The position numbers were made by a program, and so were the translations under genes. DNA of 64,000 bases from Pontibacter harenae (GTDB taxonomy: Bacteria > Bacteroidota > Bacteroidia > Cytophagales > Hymenobacteraceae), in assembly GCF_020907245.1 (NCBI RefSeq), contig NZ_JAJJWH010000019.1, positions 24,518-88,517 on the forward strand, given 5' to 3'. Under the pieces are notes generated by a model. It was not told where the DNA came from and made no database searches. It saw nothing but the letters and a program-made list of their open reading frames with translations. Each line of letters opens with the position of its first letter. Positions within the stretch are counted from its first letter, which is position 1. This document shows positions 8,454-19,777 of this stretch, in pieces.

Positions 8454-10970
8454 ATGAGGCAACGTATCTTTTTTTTTATATTTTGTATCCTTTTAAGCTT
8501 TCAAACATATGCCACCCACTTGGTTGGAGGTGAGTTTGAGCTACAACATCTGACAGGATATAACTACAGGCTGAGCTTAAACTTATATTTCGACCTTGTG
8601 AATGGTGACAGAGGCGCAAGAGACCCCTCCATTGCCGTCAGGATTTTCTCTAAAAGCAGTAATACTGTGATGTCGACGGTATACATGTCTATAAAAGATG
8701 AAACGCCTGTAAACTATACCAATATAGACTGTACTACAGGAGAACTGAAAACCAGCAAAATACTCTATTATGAACAGGTTTACCTTGACCCTAACCGATT
8801 TAACGACCCCCAGGGATATTATGTAGTTTGGGAACGCTGCTGCAGAAACAGAACTATAAATAACATTGTCGCACCCGAGGCTGCAGCGCAAACATTTTAT
8901 ATGGAAATCCCTCCTGTTGTAATCAATAACGCCTTTTTTAAAAATTCGTCGCCAAAGCTTTTCCCCCCTCTAAGCGACTATGCTTGCGCAAATGAGGTCT
9001 TTTACTTCGACTTTAGTGGAACCGATCCTGACGGAGACTCCCTAGTTTACGACATGGTTACACCTCTGAACGGTTACAGTACTACCCAAGTACCCGCTCC
9101 CCTTCCCCAACCTGCACCTTATACCCCTATTATGTGGAGGCCTGGGTATAACACCAACAACCAGGTGCTTGGCACACCGCCCATGAACATAGACAAGCAA
9201 ACAGGAAGGCTTACTGTTATGCCACTGAGCAGGGGCTTGTATGTTTTTGGGGTTCGTTGCCAAGAGTTCAGGAATGGCGTTAAGATTGGAGAAGTCCGCC
9301 GTGACTTTCAGCTTCTGGTGAAGAGCTGCCCAACCAACGAAAAGCCTGTAGTACTTGCCCAAAAGCAAGGAACAAAAAGCTTTTATAGCCAAAACGAGGT
9401 ATTAACTATTAACCCTAACGGTGATCGTTGCATAAAAATACTCTTCACAGACCCAGACCCTAACGAGCCACTGGTATTAACTGCTAGACCTGTAAATTTC
9501 ACGAACAATGCATCGTACAGTTTCCAGGGCAGAACTTCTGGCACCGTGAACGCAGGTGGGGCTACAGACACCCTTACTGCCACCATTTGCTTTGAAGAGT
9601 GCTTCGACACGGATGAAAAAGTATTTCTGTTAGATTTGATTGTGCGTGATGACGGCTGCAGCTTACCTAAACAAGATACTGTGCGGGTAAGTTTTGTTAT
9701 AGATCCACTAGCAGATGCACCACCAAACATTGCACTCTCTACCAACACAAGAGTTTATGAAATTGAAGAAGGTGACATTGTTAATTTTGATGTGATAGGC
9801 ACAGACCCAGATCAGCAGATAATTAGCCTTACAGCCTCTGGTGTAAACTTTACCCTTGATCAACACAATATCACTTTCGATCCAAAAACAGGCATCGGCC
9901 CGCTTACCTCTACTTTTAGATGGGAAGTAGATTGCGATGCAGTAAAGCAGGATAGTTACCTGGTTGATTTTTTAGTCTCTTCCGTCGTCTGCGGAAAAAC
10001 TGTTACCAGAAAAGAAACGGTAGAATTCAGATCGAAGTATGTAAATAATGTACCTGTAATCTCAACAGATCAGCAAACGCTCGTTATTAACCTGCAGCAA
10101 GGAGTTCCTTTTGAGGCTAACCTTTTCGGTAACGATATAGATTTAAACGAGCTCTCTTTGTTGGCGCAGGGATACGGCTTTAATCTTGCAGATAAAGGAA
10201 TGACGTTTGATGCCACAGGTGGCGCAGGCAATGCAGCGGGTATTTTTAGATGGATACCAAGCTGTGAAGATGCAAAAGCAGGTAGTTTTAAAGTTGACTT
10301 TTTGCTGCGCGAAAACGCATGTGTTCCCTCCGCAGAACAAAAAATAACAATGGAGTTTAGAGTAGATGCTCCAAATCAGTTGCCTGTTATCTCTACTGAT
10401 AAGCCTGATCTGGTGTATGAGGTTGCCCTGAACGAGCAGTTTGAGGCTAACATACTTGGAGAAGACTTTGACCTGGACCCATTAACATTAACTGCCGCAG
10501 GCGATGGTTTTAACCTTGCCGACTATGGAATGAACTTCGAAAGCACCAATGGTAATGGCACAGCTACTGGTTTGTTTACATGGCAAGCAAACTGCGAAGC
10601 TTTTGAGCAAGGTAGCCTTCGTGTCACATTCATGCTTAAAGAAGATGCTTGCGCACCGCCTTCTGAGCAAAGGCTTGTTATAGAATTTAAGGTGAAAGTG
10701 CCTGATGTTAGGGCTTATGTACCTGCCAACATCTTTACGCCGAACGAAGATGGCAAAAACGATTTCTTCGAGATGCCTTCGTTACCAATGGAGTTCTGCA
10801 CAGCCACCTTTATGAACATCAAAATTTATAACAGGTGGGGTAAAGAAGTGTTTACAAGCTACAACAGTAACTTTAAGTGGGATGGCAAAGGAGTAAATGA
10901 CGGAGTTTACTTTTATGTGATAGACTACAGAACAAGTAAATTTAAAGGTTCTGTTACCTTAGTAAGATAA
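8454..10970 (+). CDS. T9SS type B sorting domain-containing large surface protein
   Basis: An 838-aa protein exported by Sec and then secreted by the type IX system. Residues 1-20 are a signal peptide, and mature protein begins near THLVGGEF. The middle contains three tandem repeats of about 110 aa (from about residues 420, 532 and 642), each with an acidic D-P-D or D-x-D turn, a GFNLADxGM-like strand and a late cysteine pair. They look like cadherin/Ig-type beta sandwiches. The last 85 residues form the gliding-motility-type C-terminal signal: ANIFTPNEDGKNDFF, MNIKIYNRWGKEVF, WDGKGVNDGVYFYVI. Such proteins are surface adhesins or S-layer-like components. The gene is monocistronic and ends 3 bases before a convergent gene. 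Confidence 0.92.
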   Translation: MRQRIFFFIFCILLSFQTYATHLVGGEFELQHLTGYNYRLSLNLYFDLVNGDRGARDPSIAVRIFSKSSNTVMSTVYMSIKDETPVNYTNIDCTTGELKTSKILYYEQVYLDPNRFNDPQGYYVVWERCCRNRTINNIVAPEAAAQTFYMEIPPVVINNAFFKNSSPKLFPPLSDYACANEVFYFDFSGTDPDGDSLVYDMVTPLNGYSTTQVPAPLPQPAPYTPIMWRPGYNTNNQVLGTPPMNIDKQTGRLTVMPLSRGLYVFGVRCQEFRNGVKIGEVRRDFQLLVKSCPTNEKPVVLAQKQGTKSFYSQNEVLTINPNGDRCIKILFTDPDPNEPLVLTARPVNFTNNASYSFQGRTSGTVNAGGATDTLTATICFEECFDTDEKVFLLDLIVRDDGCSLPKQDTVRVSFVIDPLADAPPNIALSTNTRVYEIEEGDIVNFDVIGTDPDQQIISLTASGVNFTLDQHNITFDPKTGIGPLTSTFRWEVDCDAVKQDSYLVDFLVSSVVCGKTVTRKETVEFRSKYVNNVPVISTDQQTLVINLQQGVPFEANLFGNDIDLNELSLLAQGYGFNLADKGMTFDATGGAGNAAGIFRWIPSCEDAKAGSFKVDFLLRENACVPSAEQKITMEFRVDAPNQLPVISTDKPDLVYEVALNEQFEANILGEDFDLDPLTLTAAGDGFNLADYGMNFESTNGNGTATGLFTWQANCEAFEQGSLRVTFMLKEDACAPPSEQRLVIEFKVKVPDVRAYVPANIFTPNEDGKNDFFEMPSLPMEFCTATFMNIKIYNRWGKEVFTSYNSNFKWDGKGVNDGVYFYVIDYRTSKFKGSVTLVR

Positions 10971-10973
10971 GTA

Positions 10974-11600
10974 CTAGGACATAAACAGGAGCACACCATA
11001 TAAGCCAAGCCACAAGAAATCCATAAAGTGCCAATAGGTACACAGCAGTGTTAACTGTAGGCGGCGGTACGGGTCACGGATAAAAACGAGGCTCCTCACG
11101 CCGTCTGCATTTACATGCATTGTTTTAAAGAAAAGAAAAGACAGAAATATAATACCGCCCGATAAGTGCAGGATGTGGAGAGCCGAAATCAGGTAAAGAT
11201 AGGTACCCGATGCTTTTCCTTTGAAGCTAAAGCCAGATTCCGACATTTCAGTCCAGCCAAGAAACTGAGCTGCAATAAATAATAGCCCAAGGCCAAATGT
11301 AATACCCAAGTAGCGCGCCATCTTCTTCAGCTTATCTTTTCTGTAAAGGCGCGGCACTTTGTTTATAGCGTAGCTACTGAAAAGTAGCAAGATGGTACTC
11401 ACACTAAAAAATTTAGGCAATTCAAAAGCCTCATTTTGGAACCCACCTGTTCGCATAAACGCTACAACCAGAACCAAGAACAACACTCCGATACCAATCA
11501 TACTCAGGTATAACAGCATACGGATCGGGTGCATCTTCTCGATCGTGCTGAAAGCTGAATGTTGCTTTGTCCCTACTTTATTTTTCTTATCCTGATCCAT
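10974..11600 (-). CDS. Cytochrome c oxidase subunit III family protein
   Basis: A 208-aa inner-membrane protein with five predicted helices, matching bacterial heme-copper oxidase subunit III. Landmarks are HPIRMLLYLSMIGIG opening helix 1, ARYLGITFGLGLLFIAAQFLGW, the ALHILHLSGGIIFL helix and the terminal YWHFMDFLWLGLYG. The N-terminal 25 residues are hydrophilic and charged. Subunit III stabilises the oxidase and may help guide oxygen. The other oxidase genes are not nearby, so this is an orphan copy or part of a dispersed set. Its stop lies 3 bases from that of the upstream convergent gene, with no terminator between. Confidence 0.88.
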   Translation of the reverse strand: MDQDKKNKVGTKQHSAFSTIEKMHPIRMLLYLSMIGIGVLFLVLVVAFMRTGGFQNEAFELPKFFSVSTILLLFSSYAINKVPRLYRKDKLKKMARYLGITFGLGLLFIAAQFLGWTEMSESGFSFKGKASGTYLYLISALHILHLSGGIIFLSFLFFKTMHVNADGVRSLVFIRDPYRRLQLTLLCTYWHFMDFLWLGLYGVLLFMS

Positions 11601-11760
11601 TTATAACTCCTTCTGATTGAGCGCCAAAAATGGGCTACAACTAATAATTGTACAACAATGTTTGTTAAGTGATGTTATACTAACTATATACACATCCGAC
11701 CCTCTGATAGTTTTAGAAATCAACCAAATTAATTGTTAGTTTAACAGTAAACCTATAGAT

Positions 11761-11768
11761 TAAATTTG
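11761..11768 (+). promoter_or_regulatory. Candidate -7 box (TAAATTTG)
   Basis: Matches the Bacteroidota TAnnTTTG consensus. A TTG lies 25 bases upstream, farther than the ideal 19-21, so the -33 element is weak. Initiation just downstream would give a leader of roughly 110 bases before the ATG at 11886. Confidence 0.35.
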
Positions 11769-11885
11769 CCCTATGAATGAAACAGAAATAAAATTCACTT
11801 AATAGTGCACCTTTCGTTTGCACAGTATCATCTAAAAAATCTAAAAACCGTTAATATAATTATCAGTAACGGTTCAAGATCTTTC

Positions 11886-12452
11886 ATGGTAAAATTTATA
11901 CTTCTTTCTTTTTGTGTAATTCTTATTTCAGTCTTACCAGCCAAGGCGCAATCGCGCACGCCTTTTACGAATGGTAACACCACTATTGTAACGGTAAAAG
12001 GTAACACTGCCGACTACGATTATGTTACGCCTGAGCTACTAGTGCGCTACAACAATACCACTCAAAATGTAGAGTGTGTGTTAAATGTTGCGTCTCTGCG
12101 GCCAGCAAACGCTGAAGCTCCTCCAGGTTTAGTACAGGATGTATTCTTTGTTTCTAAATACCCTGAATTTATTCTTGAATTTAAAGTGCCAGCCGAAAGT
12201 GTAGCAGCCAACAGAACGGGAGTTCAAGATTTAAATACGCGTGCCAGTATTACCTTTCAGGGAATAACGAATGAGGTGTTAATTCCTGTACATTTAAGTA
12301 GCGATAAACAATCTATAGTTTTCAGCACTAATTTCGACATGATGTTAGATAATCATCAGGGAAGCATACCAGCCAAGTACCTCCCTGTTTTGAGCGGTCG
12401 CATCGTTATTACCATACAAAACGCACGTTGGGCAAACATCACTCCCAATTAA
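11886..12452 (+). CDS. Exported protein, probable YceI-like domain
   Basis: A 188-aa protein. I choose ATG 11886 over an earlier in-frame codon because it begins a clean signal peptide (MVKFILLSFCVILISVLPAKAQ). The mature part has alternating beta-strand character and ends of the YceI type: a region reading LNTRASITFQGITNEVLIPV, then an SIVFSTNFDMMLDNH block. YceI proteins bind isoprenoid or amide lipids in the periplasm. Similarity here is partial, so the assignment is tentative. An upstream in-frame extension to about 11805 lacks signal character and is less likely. The DUF4920 gene follows on the same strand after 177 bases. Confidence 0.6.
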   Translation: MVKFILLSFCVILISVLPAKAQSRTPFTNGNTTIVTVKGNTADYDYVTPELLVRYNNTTQNVECVLNVASLRPANAEAPPGLVQDVFFVSKYPEFILEFKVPAESVAANRTGVQDLNTRASITFQGITNEVLIPVHLSSDKQSIVFSTNFDMMLDNHQGSIPAKYLPVLSGRIVITIQNARWANITPN

Positions 12453-12629
12453 AGAGTTAATCTTTAGACACGCATACATTTCACATTGAAAAGCAACTTG
12501 TACAGCGTTACCACTAATCACAGTTTTCGCAAGCTTTTATCATCCCTCTTACAAAAGAACCCCATCAAAATAAACTTATTTTCAAGGCATTACCTATATT
12601 TACAGTCTACAATTAAACTACGCCTAAGG

Positions 12630-13131
12630 ATGAAGAAGACCTTTGTTTTTATACTAATAGTTGCAAGTATGTACGGCTGCAATCAGGCTCAGGAAGCCAC
12701 AACTGCAACATCTTCTACAAAACTAGAAGAGCAGCGTCAGACTGCTGGTAATAGTTATGGGGCAGCATTCGCAGAAGAAAATGTGATATCGACAACGGCT
12801 TTGCAAGAGGCATTGTCAGACAAAGACTCTGTGCAGGCTACGGTTTCTGCCGAGGTGTTGGAAAGCTGCAAGTCTAAAGGCTGTTAACGTGAAGATGGCT
12901 GATAACAGCGCCATGAAAGTAACTTTCCGCGACTACGCCTTTTTCTTACCAGTAGAGGATTTGAAAGGTAGAGAAGTTGTTTTTACGGGTACAGCCAAGC
13001 GCCAGATAACCTCTGTGGCAGACCAACAGCACTATGCTAAAGATGCTGGTAAATCAGAAGAAGAAATTCAAGCTATTACGGAGCCTAAAGAGGAAATCCG
13101 TTTTGTAGCGAACGGAATTGTGCTCAAGTAA
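12630..13131 (+). pseudogene. DUF4920 lipoprotein gene split by a 2-base deletion
   Basis: Frame 1 starts at ATG 12630 with a lipoprotein signal (VASMYGC lipobox), then the DUF4920 start (NSYGAAFAEENVISTTALQ, DKDSVQATVSAEV) and stops right after ESCKSKGC at 12885-12887. The family then expects a Trp directly after the KGC. A second frame from about 12889 supplies the rest: VKMADNSAMKVTFRDYAFF, then YAKDAGKSEEEIQAITEPKE. Inserting GG after the T at 12885 gives KGC-W-N-VKM and restores a single protein of about 167 aa. This is a membrane-anchored periplasmic protein of unknown role. The break may be a sequencing artefact, since four other genes here show similar small deletions. Confidence 0.8.
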
Positions 13132-13157
13132 GTAAGGCAGAACTATAGCATATAAGG

Positions 13158-13184
13158 AAGGTCGCTCAACAGGCGACCTTTTGT
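13158..13184 (+). terminator. Terminator of the DUF4920 gene
   Basis: Stem AAGGTCGC (13158-13165) with GCGACCTT (13173-13180), a 7-base loop, followed by TTGTTTT. Confidence 0.75.
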
Positions 13185-13224
13185 TTTAAAAGAAAGCAAC
13201 CTAACTCTGCTGCTGCTGCTGTAA

Positions 13225-15315
<2,091 letters not shown>

Positions 15316-15323
15316 ACAGTAGG

Positions 15324-15347
15324 AGCGCCAGCATTAAAGCTGGCGCT
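15324..15347 (+). terminator. Hairpin after ligA
   Basis: Perfect 9-bp stem AGCGCCAGC (15324-15332) with GCTGGCGCT (15339-15347) and a 6-base loop. A T run is lacking, so termination efficiency is uncertain. Confidence 0.55.
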
Positions 15348-15623
15348 GCCGCTTCTGCTATAATCCTTCACATAAAGTTGTTTCACAACACATCTTCTTT
15401 CAACATCACTTCTTCACACAGCTACAGAATATCTATTAATTTTCTAATTTGGCAGAAGAATATAGGCGGTTAATCTATTGCTTCTCCAGTGGATTGTTAA
15501 AGTAACTGGAGATTAGGTATCTTACAGTAGCTATTGTTACCTAAACCAGTAATTTTGGTCATCCGCCTTATGTCATCCAGTTTGAGTACTATCACTTTAC
15601 CAACGCCTATGCCTTATATCTCC

Positions 15624-16649
15624 ATGAAGAAGAGATACCAGATTGCCATGCATATTTTGTGCTGGCTTATCTTTGGCTCCTGGATCTTTTATTTCCAGTC
15701 TAACAGAGGGCTTACCTTTGTGAAAGGCTTTGACGTAACCATCGGCCTGACTTTTCAGCTGATGATTTTCTACTTCAACTGGTATGTGCTGATACCGAAA
15801 TACCTGGCCCGCAACCGTATATTAATGTATCTGGCCATTATGCTTACCACACTTGCTGTGGTTGCCTTGGTACGTTCGCCTCTCGACTTTTATATTTTCA
15901 GGGAGTTGAACCCTACCATGGAAACGCTTTATAGCTCAGAGAAGCTGGTACAGTACATGCTGGGGAGCTTAGTAACTATTTTTATAAGCTCAGCGCTTAA
16001 AATAACAGGCAACTACATCCGTAACGAACGGCTGAACAAGGAACTAGAGAACCAGAAACTGATGGCAGAGTTAGGTTATCTGAAATCGCAAGTGAATCCA
16101 CATTTCCTGTTTAACACGCTGAACAATATTTACTCGCTGGCTTATAAACAATCGCCCGAAACTCCCGATGCGATTATGAAGCTATCGCTACTGATGCGCT
16201 ATATGCTTTACGAAAGCAACGATAACCTGGTATGCCTGCAGAAGGAGGTGGACCATCTGCACAATTTCATAGACCTGCAGAAGCTGCGCCTTCGGGAGCA
16301 GACAAGTATAAAATTCGATATATCAGGTAACTTGGAAGGAAAGCAGATTGCACCCATGATGCTGATGACGTTGGTGGAGAACGCTTTTAAACACGGCCTA
16401 GTAAGTAAAAACGAGATAGGAATTATTTTTAACCTAAATGTGCAGGAAAGCTTTTTAAGTTTCAGTACTGTTAATAACATAAGTACGCATAAAAAGCGTG
16501 AATATGGCGGCATAGGCCTCGAAAACCTGAAACGCCGCCTGAACCTGCTGTACCCTAACAGGCACAAGCTGTCTTTAGAGGAAAAAGAAGGCGCCTTTTA
16601 CGCCACCCTTACGATCTATTATCAAAACCCTAACCCAGAAAAACTATGA
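15624..16649 (+). CDS. LytS/YehU-type sensor histidine kinase
   Basis: Inner-membrane sensor of the His_kinase (PF06580) class. From ATG 15624 (MKKRYQIAMH) it is 341 aa. Earlier in-frame starts at 15570 and 15612 cannot be excluded but add a Ser/Thr/Pro-rich stretch without a family match. Four membrane helices occupy about 1-135, with no extracytoplasmic sensor domain. The cytosolic part has the phospho-acceptor His160 in NPHFLFNTLNNIYSLA, then an ATPase region with LVENAFKHGL (N box) and YGGIGLENLKRRL (G box). It overlaps the next gene by 4 bases (ATGA), so sensor and regulator are translationally coupled. The stimulus is unknown. Confidence 0.93.
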   Translation: MKKRYQIAMHILCWLIFGSWIFYFQSNRGLTFVKGFDVTIGLTFQLMIFYFNWYVLIPKYLARNRILMYLAIMLTTLAVVALVRSPLDFYIFRELNPTMETLYSSEKLVQYMLGSLVTIFISSALKITGNYIRNERLNKELENQKLMAELGYLKSQVNPHFLFNTLNNIYSLAYKQSPETPDAIMKLSLLMRYMLYESNDNLVCLQKEVDHLHNFIDLQKLRLREQTSIKFDISGNLEGKQIAPMMLMTLVENAFKHGLVSKNEIGIIFNLNVQESFLSFSTVNNISTHKKREYGGIGLENLKRRLNLLYPNRHKLSLEEKEGAFYATLTIYYQNPNPEKL

Positions 16650-17386
16650 CAATCCGCTGCCTTGCTGTTGACGATGAGCCACTGGCACTCGACATACTCG
16701 AAAGCTATATAAGCAAGCTGCCTTTCCTGCATCTCGTAAAAACTTGTTCTAGTGCCACCGAAGCGATGCAGGTGCTGCAGGAAGAGCAGATCGATCTGAT
16801 GTTCCTGGATATTGAGATGCCCGAGTTGACAGGTATACAACTGCTGAATATCCTTAAGAACCAACCGCTTATTATTTTCACCACCGCTTACCCCGACTAT
16901 GCCTTAGAGGGTTTTAACCAGGATGCTGTAGATTACCTGCTCAAGCCTATCCCCTACGACCGTTTTTTGAAAGCGGTAACTAAGGCACAGGATAGAATAC
17001 AGCGAAGCGGAAAATCACAACAGGAGGTTACACCTGCTGCAACAGTTCTGCAACCTGTGCCCGAGCATGATTTCATGTTTGTGAAGGCAGACTATAAGAC
17101 TATTCGCGTCGATTTTGCAGATATTCTTTGGATTGAAGGCCTTAAAGATTACATCATTATTCAGACAAAAGACCAGAAGATTATTACGCTGCTCTCTATG
17201 AACAAGATGATGGAAAAGCTGCCAGAGTCGAAGTTCTTGCGGGTGCACCGATCTTTTATAGTATCGCTTCAAAAAATAGACAGTATCGAAAAAAGCCGTA
17301 TCCGTATAGGAGCTAAAGAAATACCGATTGGCGAGGTTTATAAAGAGCACTTCCTGAAGTGGGTGGAAGAGAATAACATACAATAG
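16646..17386 (+). CDS. LytTR family response regulator
   Basis: Partner of the kinase just upstream. 246 aa. Receiver domain at 1-120: acidic pair DDEP near residue 10, phospho-acceptor Asp55 in FLDIEMPEL, conserved Thr/Ala in FTTAYPDYA and Lys in DYLLKPI. A variable linker (120-145) leads to a LytTR DNA-binding domain with FVKADYKTIRV, ILWIEGLKDYIIIQT, and FLRVHRSFIVSL. LytTR regulators bind direct repeats upstream of targets. The targets here are unknown, and autoregulation is possible. Confidence 0.95.
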   Translation: MTIRCLAVDDEPLALDILESYISKLPFLHLVKTCSSATEAMQVLQEEQIDLMFLDIEMPELTGIQLLNILKNQPLIIFTTAYPDYALEGFNQDAVDYLLKPIPYDRFLKAVTKAQDRIQRSGKSQQEVTPAATVLQPVPEHDFMFVKADYKTIRVDFADILWIEGLKDYIIIQTKDQKIITLLSMNKMMEKLPESKFLRVHRSFIVSLQKIDSIEKSRIRIGAKEIPIGEVYKEHFLKWVEENNIQ

Positions 17387-17493
17387 TAGCTCTGAAATAT
17401 GAGTTTTGAGTTCTGAATTTGCAGTGCCTGATTTTGTGAACATTTGCAGAAATGGATTCATAGTTCGAACTTCGCGGCTCATATTCCAGAAAA

Positions 17494-18363
17494 ATGGCTA
17501 GAGAGAGATTAAGAGGAACGGGTGTGGCCTTAGTTACACCTTTCACTACAGATTTAAAAGTTGACTACGAAGCACTGCCGAAACTGCTCGATTTTGTGTT
17601 GGATGGAGGTGTGAATTATTTAGTTATAAATGGCACCACAGCAGAATCTGTAACCACCAGTACAGAAGAAAAGGCTGAGATACTTCAATTTGTAAAAAAA
17701 CACGTGGGTAAACGCGTGCCTTTGGTGTACGGCTTAGGCGGCAACCACACCCACCAGGTGCTGGAAACTATAAAACAAACCGATCTGGAAGGTGTGGACG
17801 CTATACTTTCTGTAAGCCCATACTATAATAAGCCGTCGCAACAAGGCATTTACCAGCATTATGTGCAGGTGGCCGATGCTTCGCCTGTACCTGTTATACT
17901 TTACAACGTGCCAGGCCGCACAGGCAGCAACGTAACCGCCGACACTACCCTAAAACTGGCATCCCACCAAAACATTATCGGTACCAAAGAAGCCTCTGGC
18001 AACCTGGAGCAGTGCATGCAGATTGCTAAAAACAAACCAGCCGACTTCCTGCTAATCAGCGGCGACGATATGCTGACGCTTCCGATGATTTCTTTTGGAG
18101 CCGATGGCATTATCTCGGTGCTGGCCAACGCTTTTCCAGAAAAGTTCAACCAAATGGTGCAACTGGCACTAGATCATAACTTTACTGAAGCGGCCCAACT
18201 GCTTTACGACTTCGTAGACCTGAACCCGCTGATGTATGAAGAAAGCAACCCTGTAGGTGTAAAGGCAGCACTGGAACACTTTGGTGTGTGCTCTGCCGCC
18301 GTAAGACTTCCGCTTTTAGAAGCCTCCGCAGGTTTGAAAGAAAGAATCCAAAAGGCATTGTAA
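17494..18363 (+). CDS. dapA: 4-hydroxy-tetrahydrodipicolinate synthase DapA
   Basis: Condenses pyruvate with aspartate semialdehyde, the first committed step of lysine and diaminopimelate synthesis. 289 aa, the normal length. It has the TIM-barrel class I aldolase features: GTTAES near residue 48 (the paired threonines), Tyr137 in LYNVPGRTG, and the Schiff-base Lys165 in IIGTKEASGN, followed by SGDDMLTLP. Start ATG 17494 gives the standard N-terminus (RGTGVALVTPF). About 107 bases separate it from the LytTR gene, and no terminator was seen between, so some read-through is possible. A strong hairpin follows the stop. Confidence 0.96.
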   Translation: MARERLRGTGVALVTPFTTDLKVDYEALPKLLDFVLDGGVNYLVINGTTAESVTTSTEEKAEILQFVKKHVGKRVPLVYGLGGNHTHQVLETIKQTDLEGVDAILSVSPYYNKPSQQGIYQHYVQVADASPVPVILYNVPGRTGSNVTADTTLKLASHQNIIGTKEASGNLEQCMQIAKNKPADFLLISGDDMLTLPMISFGADGIISVLANAFPEKFNQMVQLALDHNFTEAAQLLYDFVDLNPLMYEESNPVGVKAALEHFGVCSAAVRLPLLEASAGLKERIQKAL

Positions 18364-18370
18364 GTCATAG

Positions 18371-18423
18371 CCTATAAACACAAAAGCCAAAGCTTGTTCA
18401 GCTCTGGCTTTTGTGTTTATAGG
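18371..18423. terminator. Bidirectional terminator between dapA and acr3
   Basis: A 23-bp inverted repeat with one mismatch (18371-18393 with 18401-18423) and a 7-base loop, between two convergent genes. A/T-rich outer arms give T-rich tails on both strands. Confidence 0.82.
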
Positions 18424-18450
18424 CAAAAAGTATACTAACAGCAACCTCTT

Positions 18451-19542
18451 TCAAAGAACTATCTTACTCTCAGCTAAATCACCTTTCCTGCTATAAAACT
18501 TATCCCGCAGCCAGAAGGCTACATTTACCAGCAGTATAAGCGCAGGCACCTCCACCAGTGGCCCCACCACACCCGCAAAGGCTTGACCTGAATTGATACC
18601 AAACACACCTATTGCCACAGCAATAGCTAGCTCGAAGTTGTTGCCAGCGGCTGTAAAGGAAATGGCAGCGTTCTGTGAGTAATCTGCTCCTACTGCTTTG
18701 CCTGCCCAGAAGCTCAAAAAGAACATAATGATAAAGTATATCACCAGCGGCAGCGCAATCCAAAGCACATCCAAAGGTATACGCACGATCATATTGCCTT
18801 TAAGGCTGAACATGACCACAATGGTAAACAGCAAAGCCATAAGGGTGATCGGACTGATGGCAGGTATGAACTTCTGCTGATACCACTCCTCTCCTTTGAT
18901 TACCTTTAGCACAAGGCGCGTCAGGAACCCAGCTACGAAGGGAATACCCAAGTATATTGCCACACTCTCGGCCACTTCCCCCATGCTGATCTGTACAACT
19001 TCTCCTTTTATGCCAAAAAGCGGCGGCAGCACGGTTATGAACAGGTACGCAAACAAACTATAGAAGAACACCTGGAAAATACTATTGAAAGCGACCAGGC
19101 CTGCCGCATATTCCCTGTCTCCCTCAGCCAGTTCGTTCCAGACAATGACCATGGCAATGCAACGCGCCAGTCCGATCATGATCAGACCCACCATGTACTC
19201 TGGTCGGTCGTGAAGGAAGAGCAACGCGAGGCTGAACATCAAAATTGGCCCCACTACCCAATTCAGCACCAGCGACACCGACAGCACCTTAAAATTGCGA
19301 AAAACCTTGCCTAAATGCTCGTAGCGCACCTTTGCCAATGGCGGGTACATCATCAGAATAAGTCCAATGGCAATAGGCACGTTGGTGGTACCGCTTTGGA
19401 AAGAATTTATAAAGTTCTCTGTACCTGGCACAAAATATCCTAAACCCACACCTATAGCCATAGCTACAAATATCCAGAGCGTCAGGTAGCGGTCCAGGAA
19501 TGAGAGGCGCTTGCGTTTTATAGTTGGGTTACACTGGGTCAT
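18451..19542 (-). CDS. ACR3 family arsenite efflux transporter
   Basis: Inner-membrane exporter of arsenite driven by the proton gradient. 363 aa with about ten helices. ACR3 landmarks: [21 protein letters not shown] near the start, [17 protein letters not shown], the conserved functional cysteine in [13 protein letters not shown], and [16 protein letters not shown] with the key glutamate in a late helix. It is the last gene of the ars locus on the minus strand, 236 bases after the phosphoesterase gene. That gap holds a small hairpin and a dispersed repeat, so it may be expressed partly from its own promoter. Confidence 0.94.
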   Translation of the reverse strand: MTQCNPTIKRKRLSFLDRYLTLWIFVAMAIGVGLGYFVPGTENFINSFQSGTTNVPIAIGLILMMYPPLAKVRYEHLGKVFRNFKVLSVSLVLNWVVGPILMFSLALLFLHDRPEYMVGLIMIGLARCIAMVIVWNELAEGDREYAAGLVAFNSIFQVFFYSLFAYLFITVLPPLFGIKGEVVQISMGEVAESVAIYLGIPFVAGFLTRLVLKVIKGEEWYQQKFIPAISPITLMALLFTIVVMFSLKGNMIVRIPLDVLWIALPLVIYFIIMFFLSFWAGKAVGADYSQNAAISFTAAGNNFELAIAVAIGVFGINSGQAFAGVVGPLVEVPALILLVNVAFWLRDKFYSRKGDLAESKIVL

Positions 19543-19777
19543 TTTGGATTATTGATTAGAAAGGATGAATTATAAATGTGATAGGTGGTAAGTATCTTAT
19601 CTTTTCATTAGAGCCGATATTTATTTTTTCTGCACTTTCGAACCACCCCTCCTTGTCGAAGGAGGGAAGCTTTTTTAACTGTTTACTCTCAGGCCTTAGA
19701 ACTTGGTTAAGGCCAAAGGCATTTAAACTAATTTACTAACAGTCCTATATCTTGTGTCTTATGTCCTGCGTCTAAAT
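19543..19777. other. Repeat-bearing spacer inside the ars locus
   Basis: Contains a hairpin CCCTCCTT-GTCG-AAGGAGGG (19647-19666) and, at 19741-19761, a copy of AGTCCTA-NN-TCTTGTGTCTTA that recurs at 48807-48827. These look like dispersed non-coding repeat units rather than genes. Confidence 0.5.

Noticed and set aside
12879..12895. Programmed frameshift or recoding in the DUF4920 gene
   Set aside because: There is no slippery heptamer, the stop is TAA rather than TGA, and adding GG restores the conserved Trp exactly, so a deletion is simpler.
13206..13221. Short GCT triplet run before ligA
   Set aside because: Only about four units; too short to be notable and not in a coding region.
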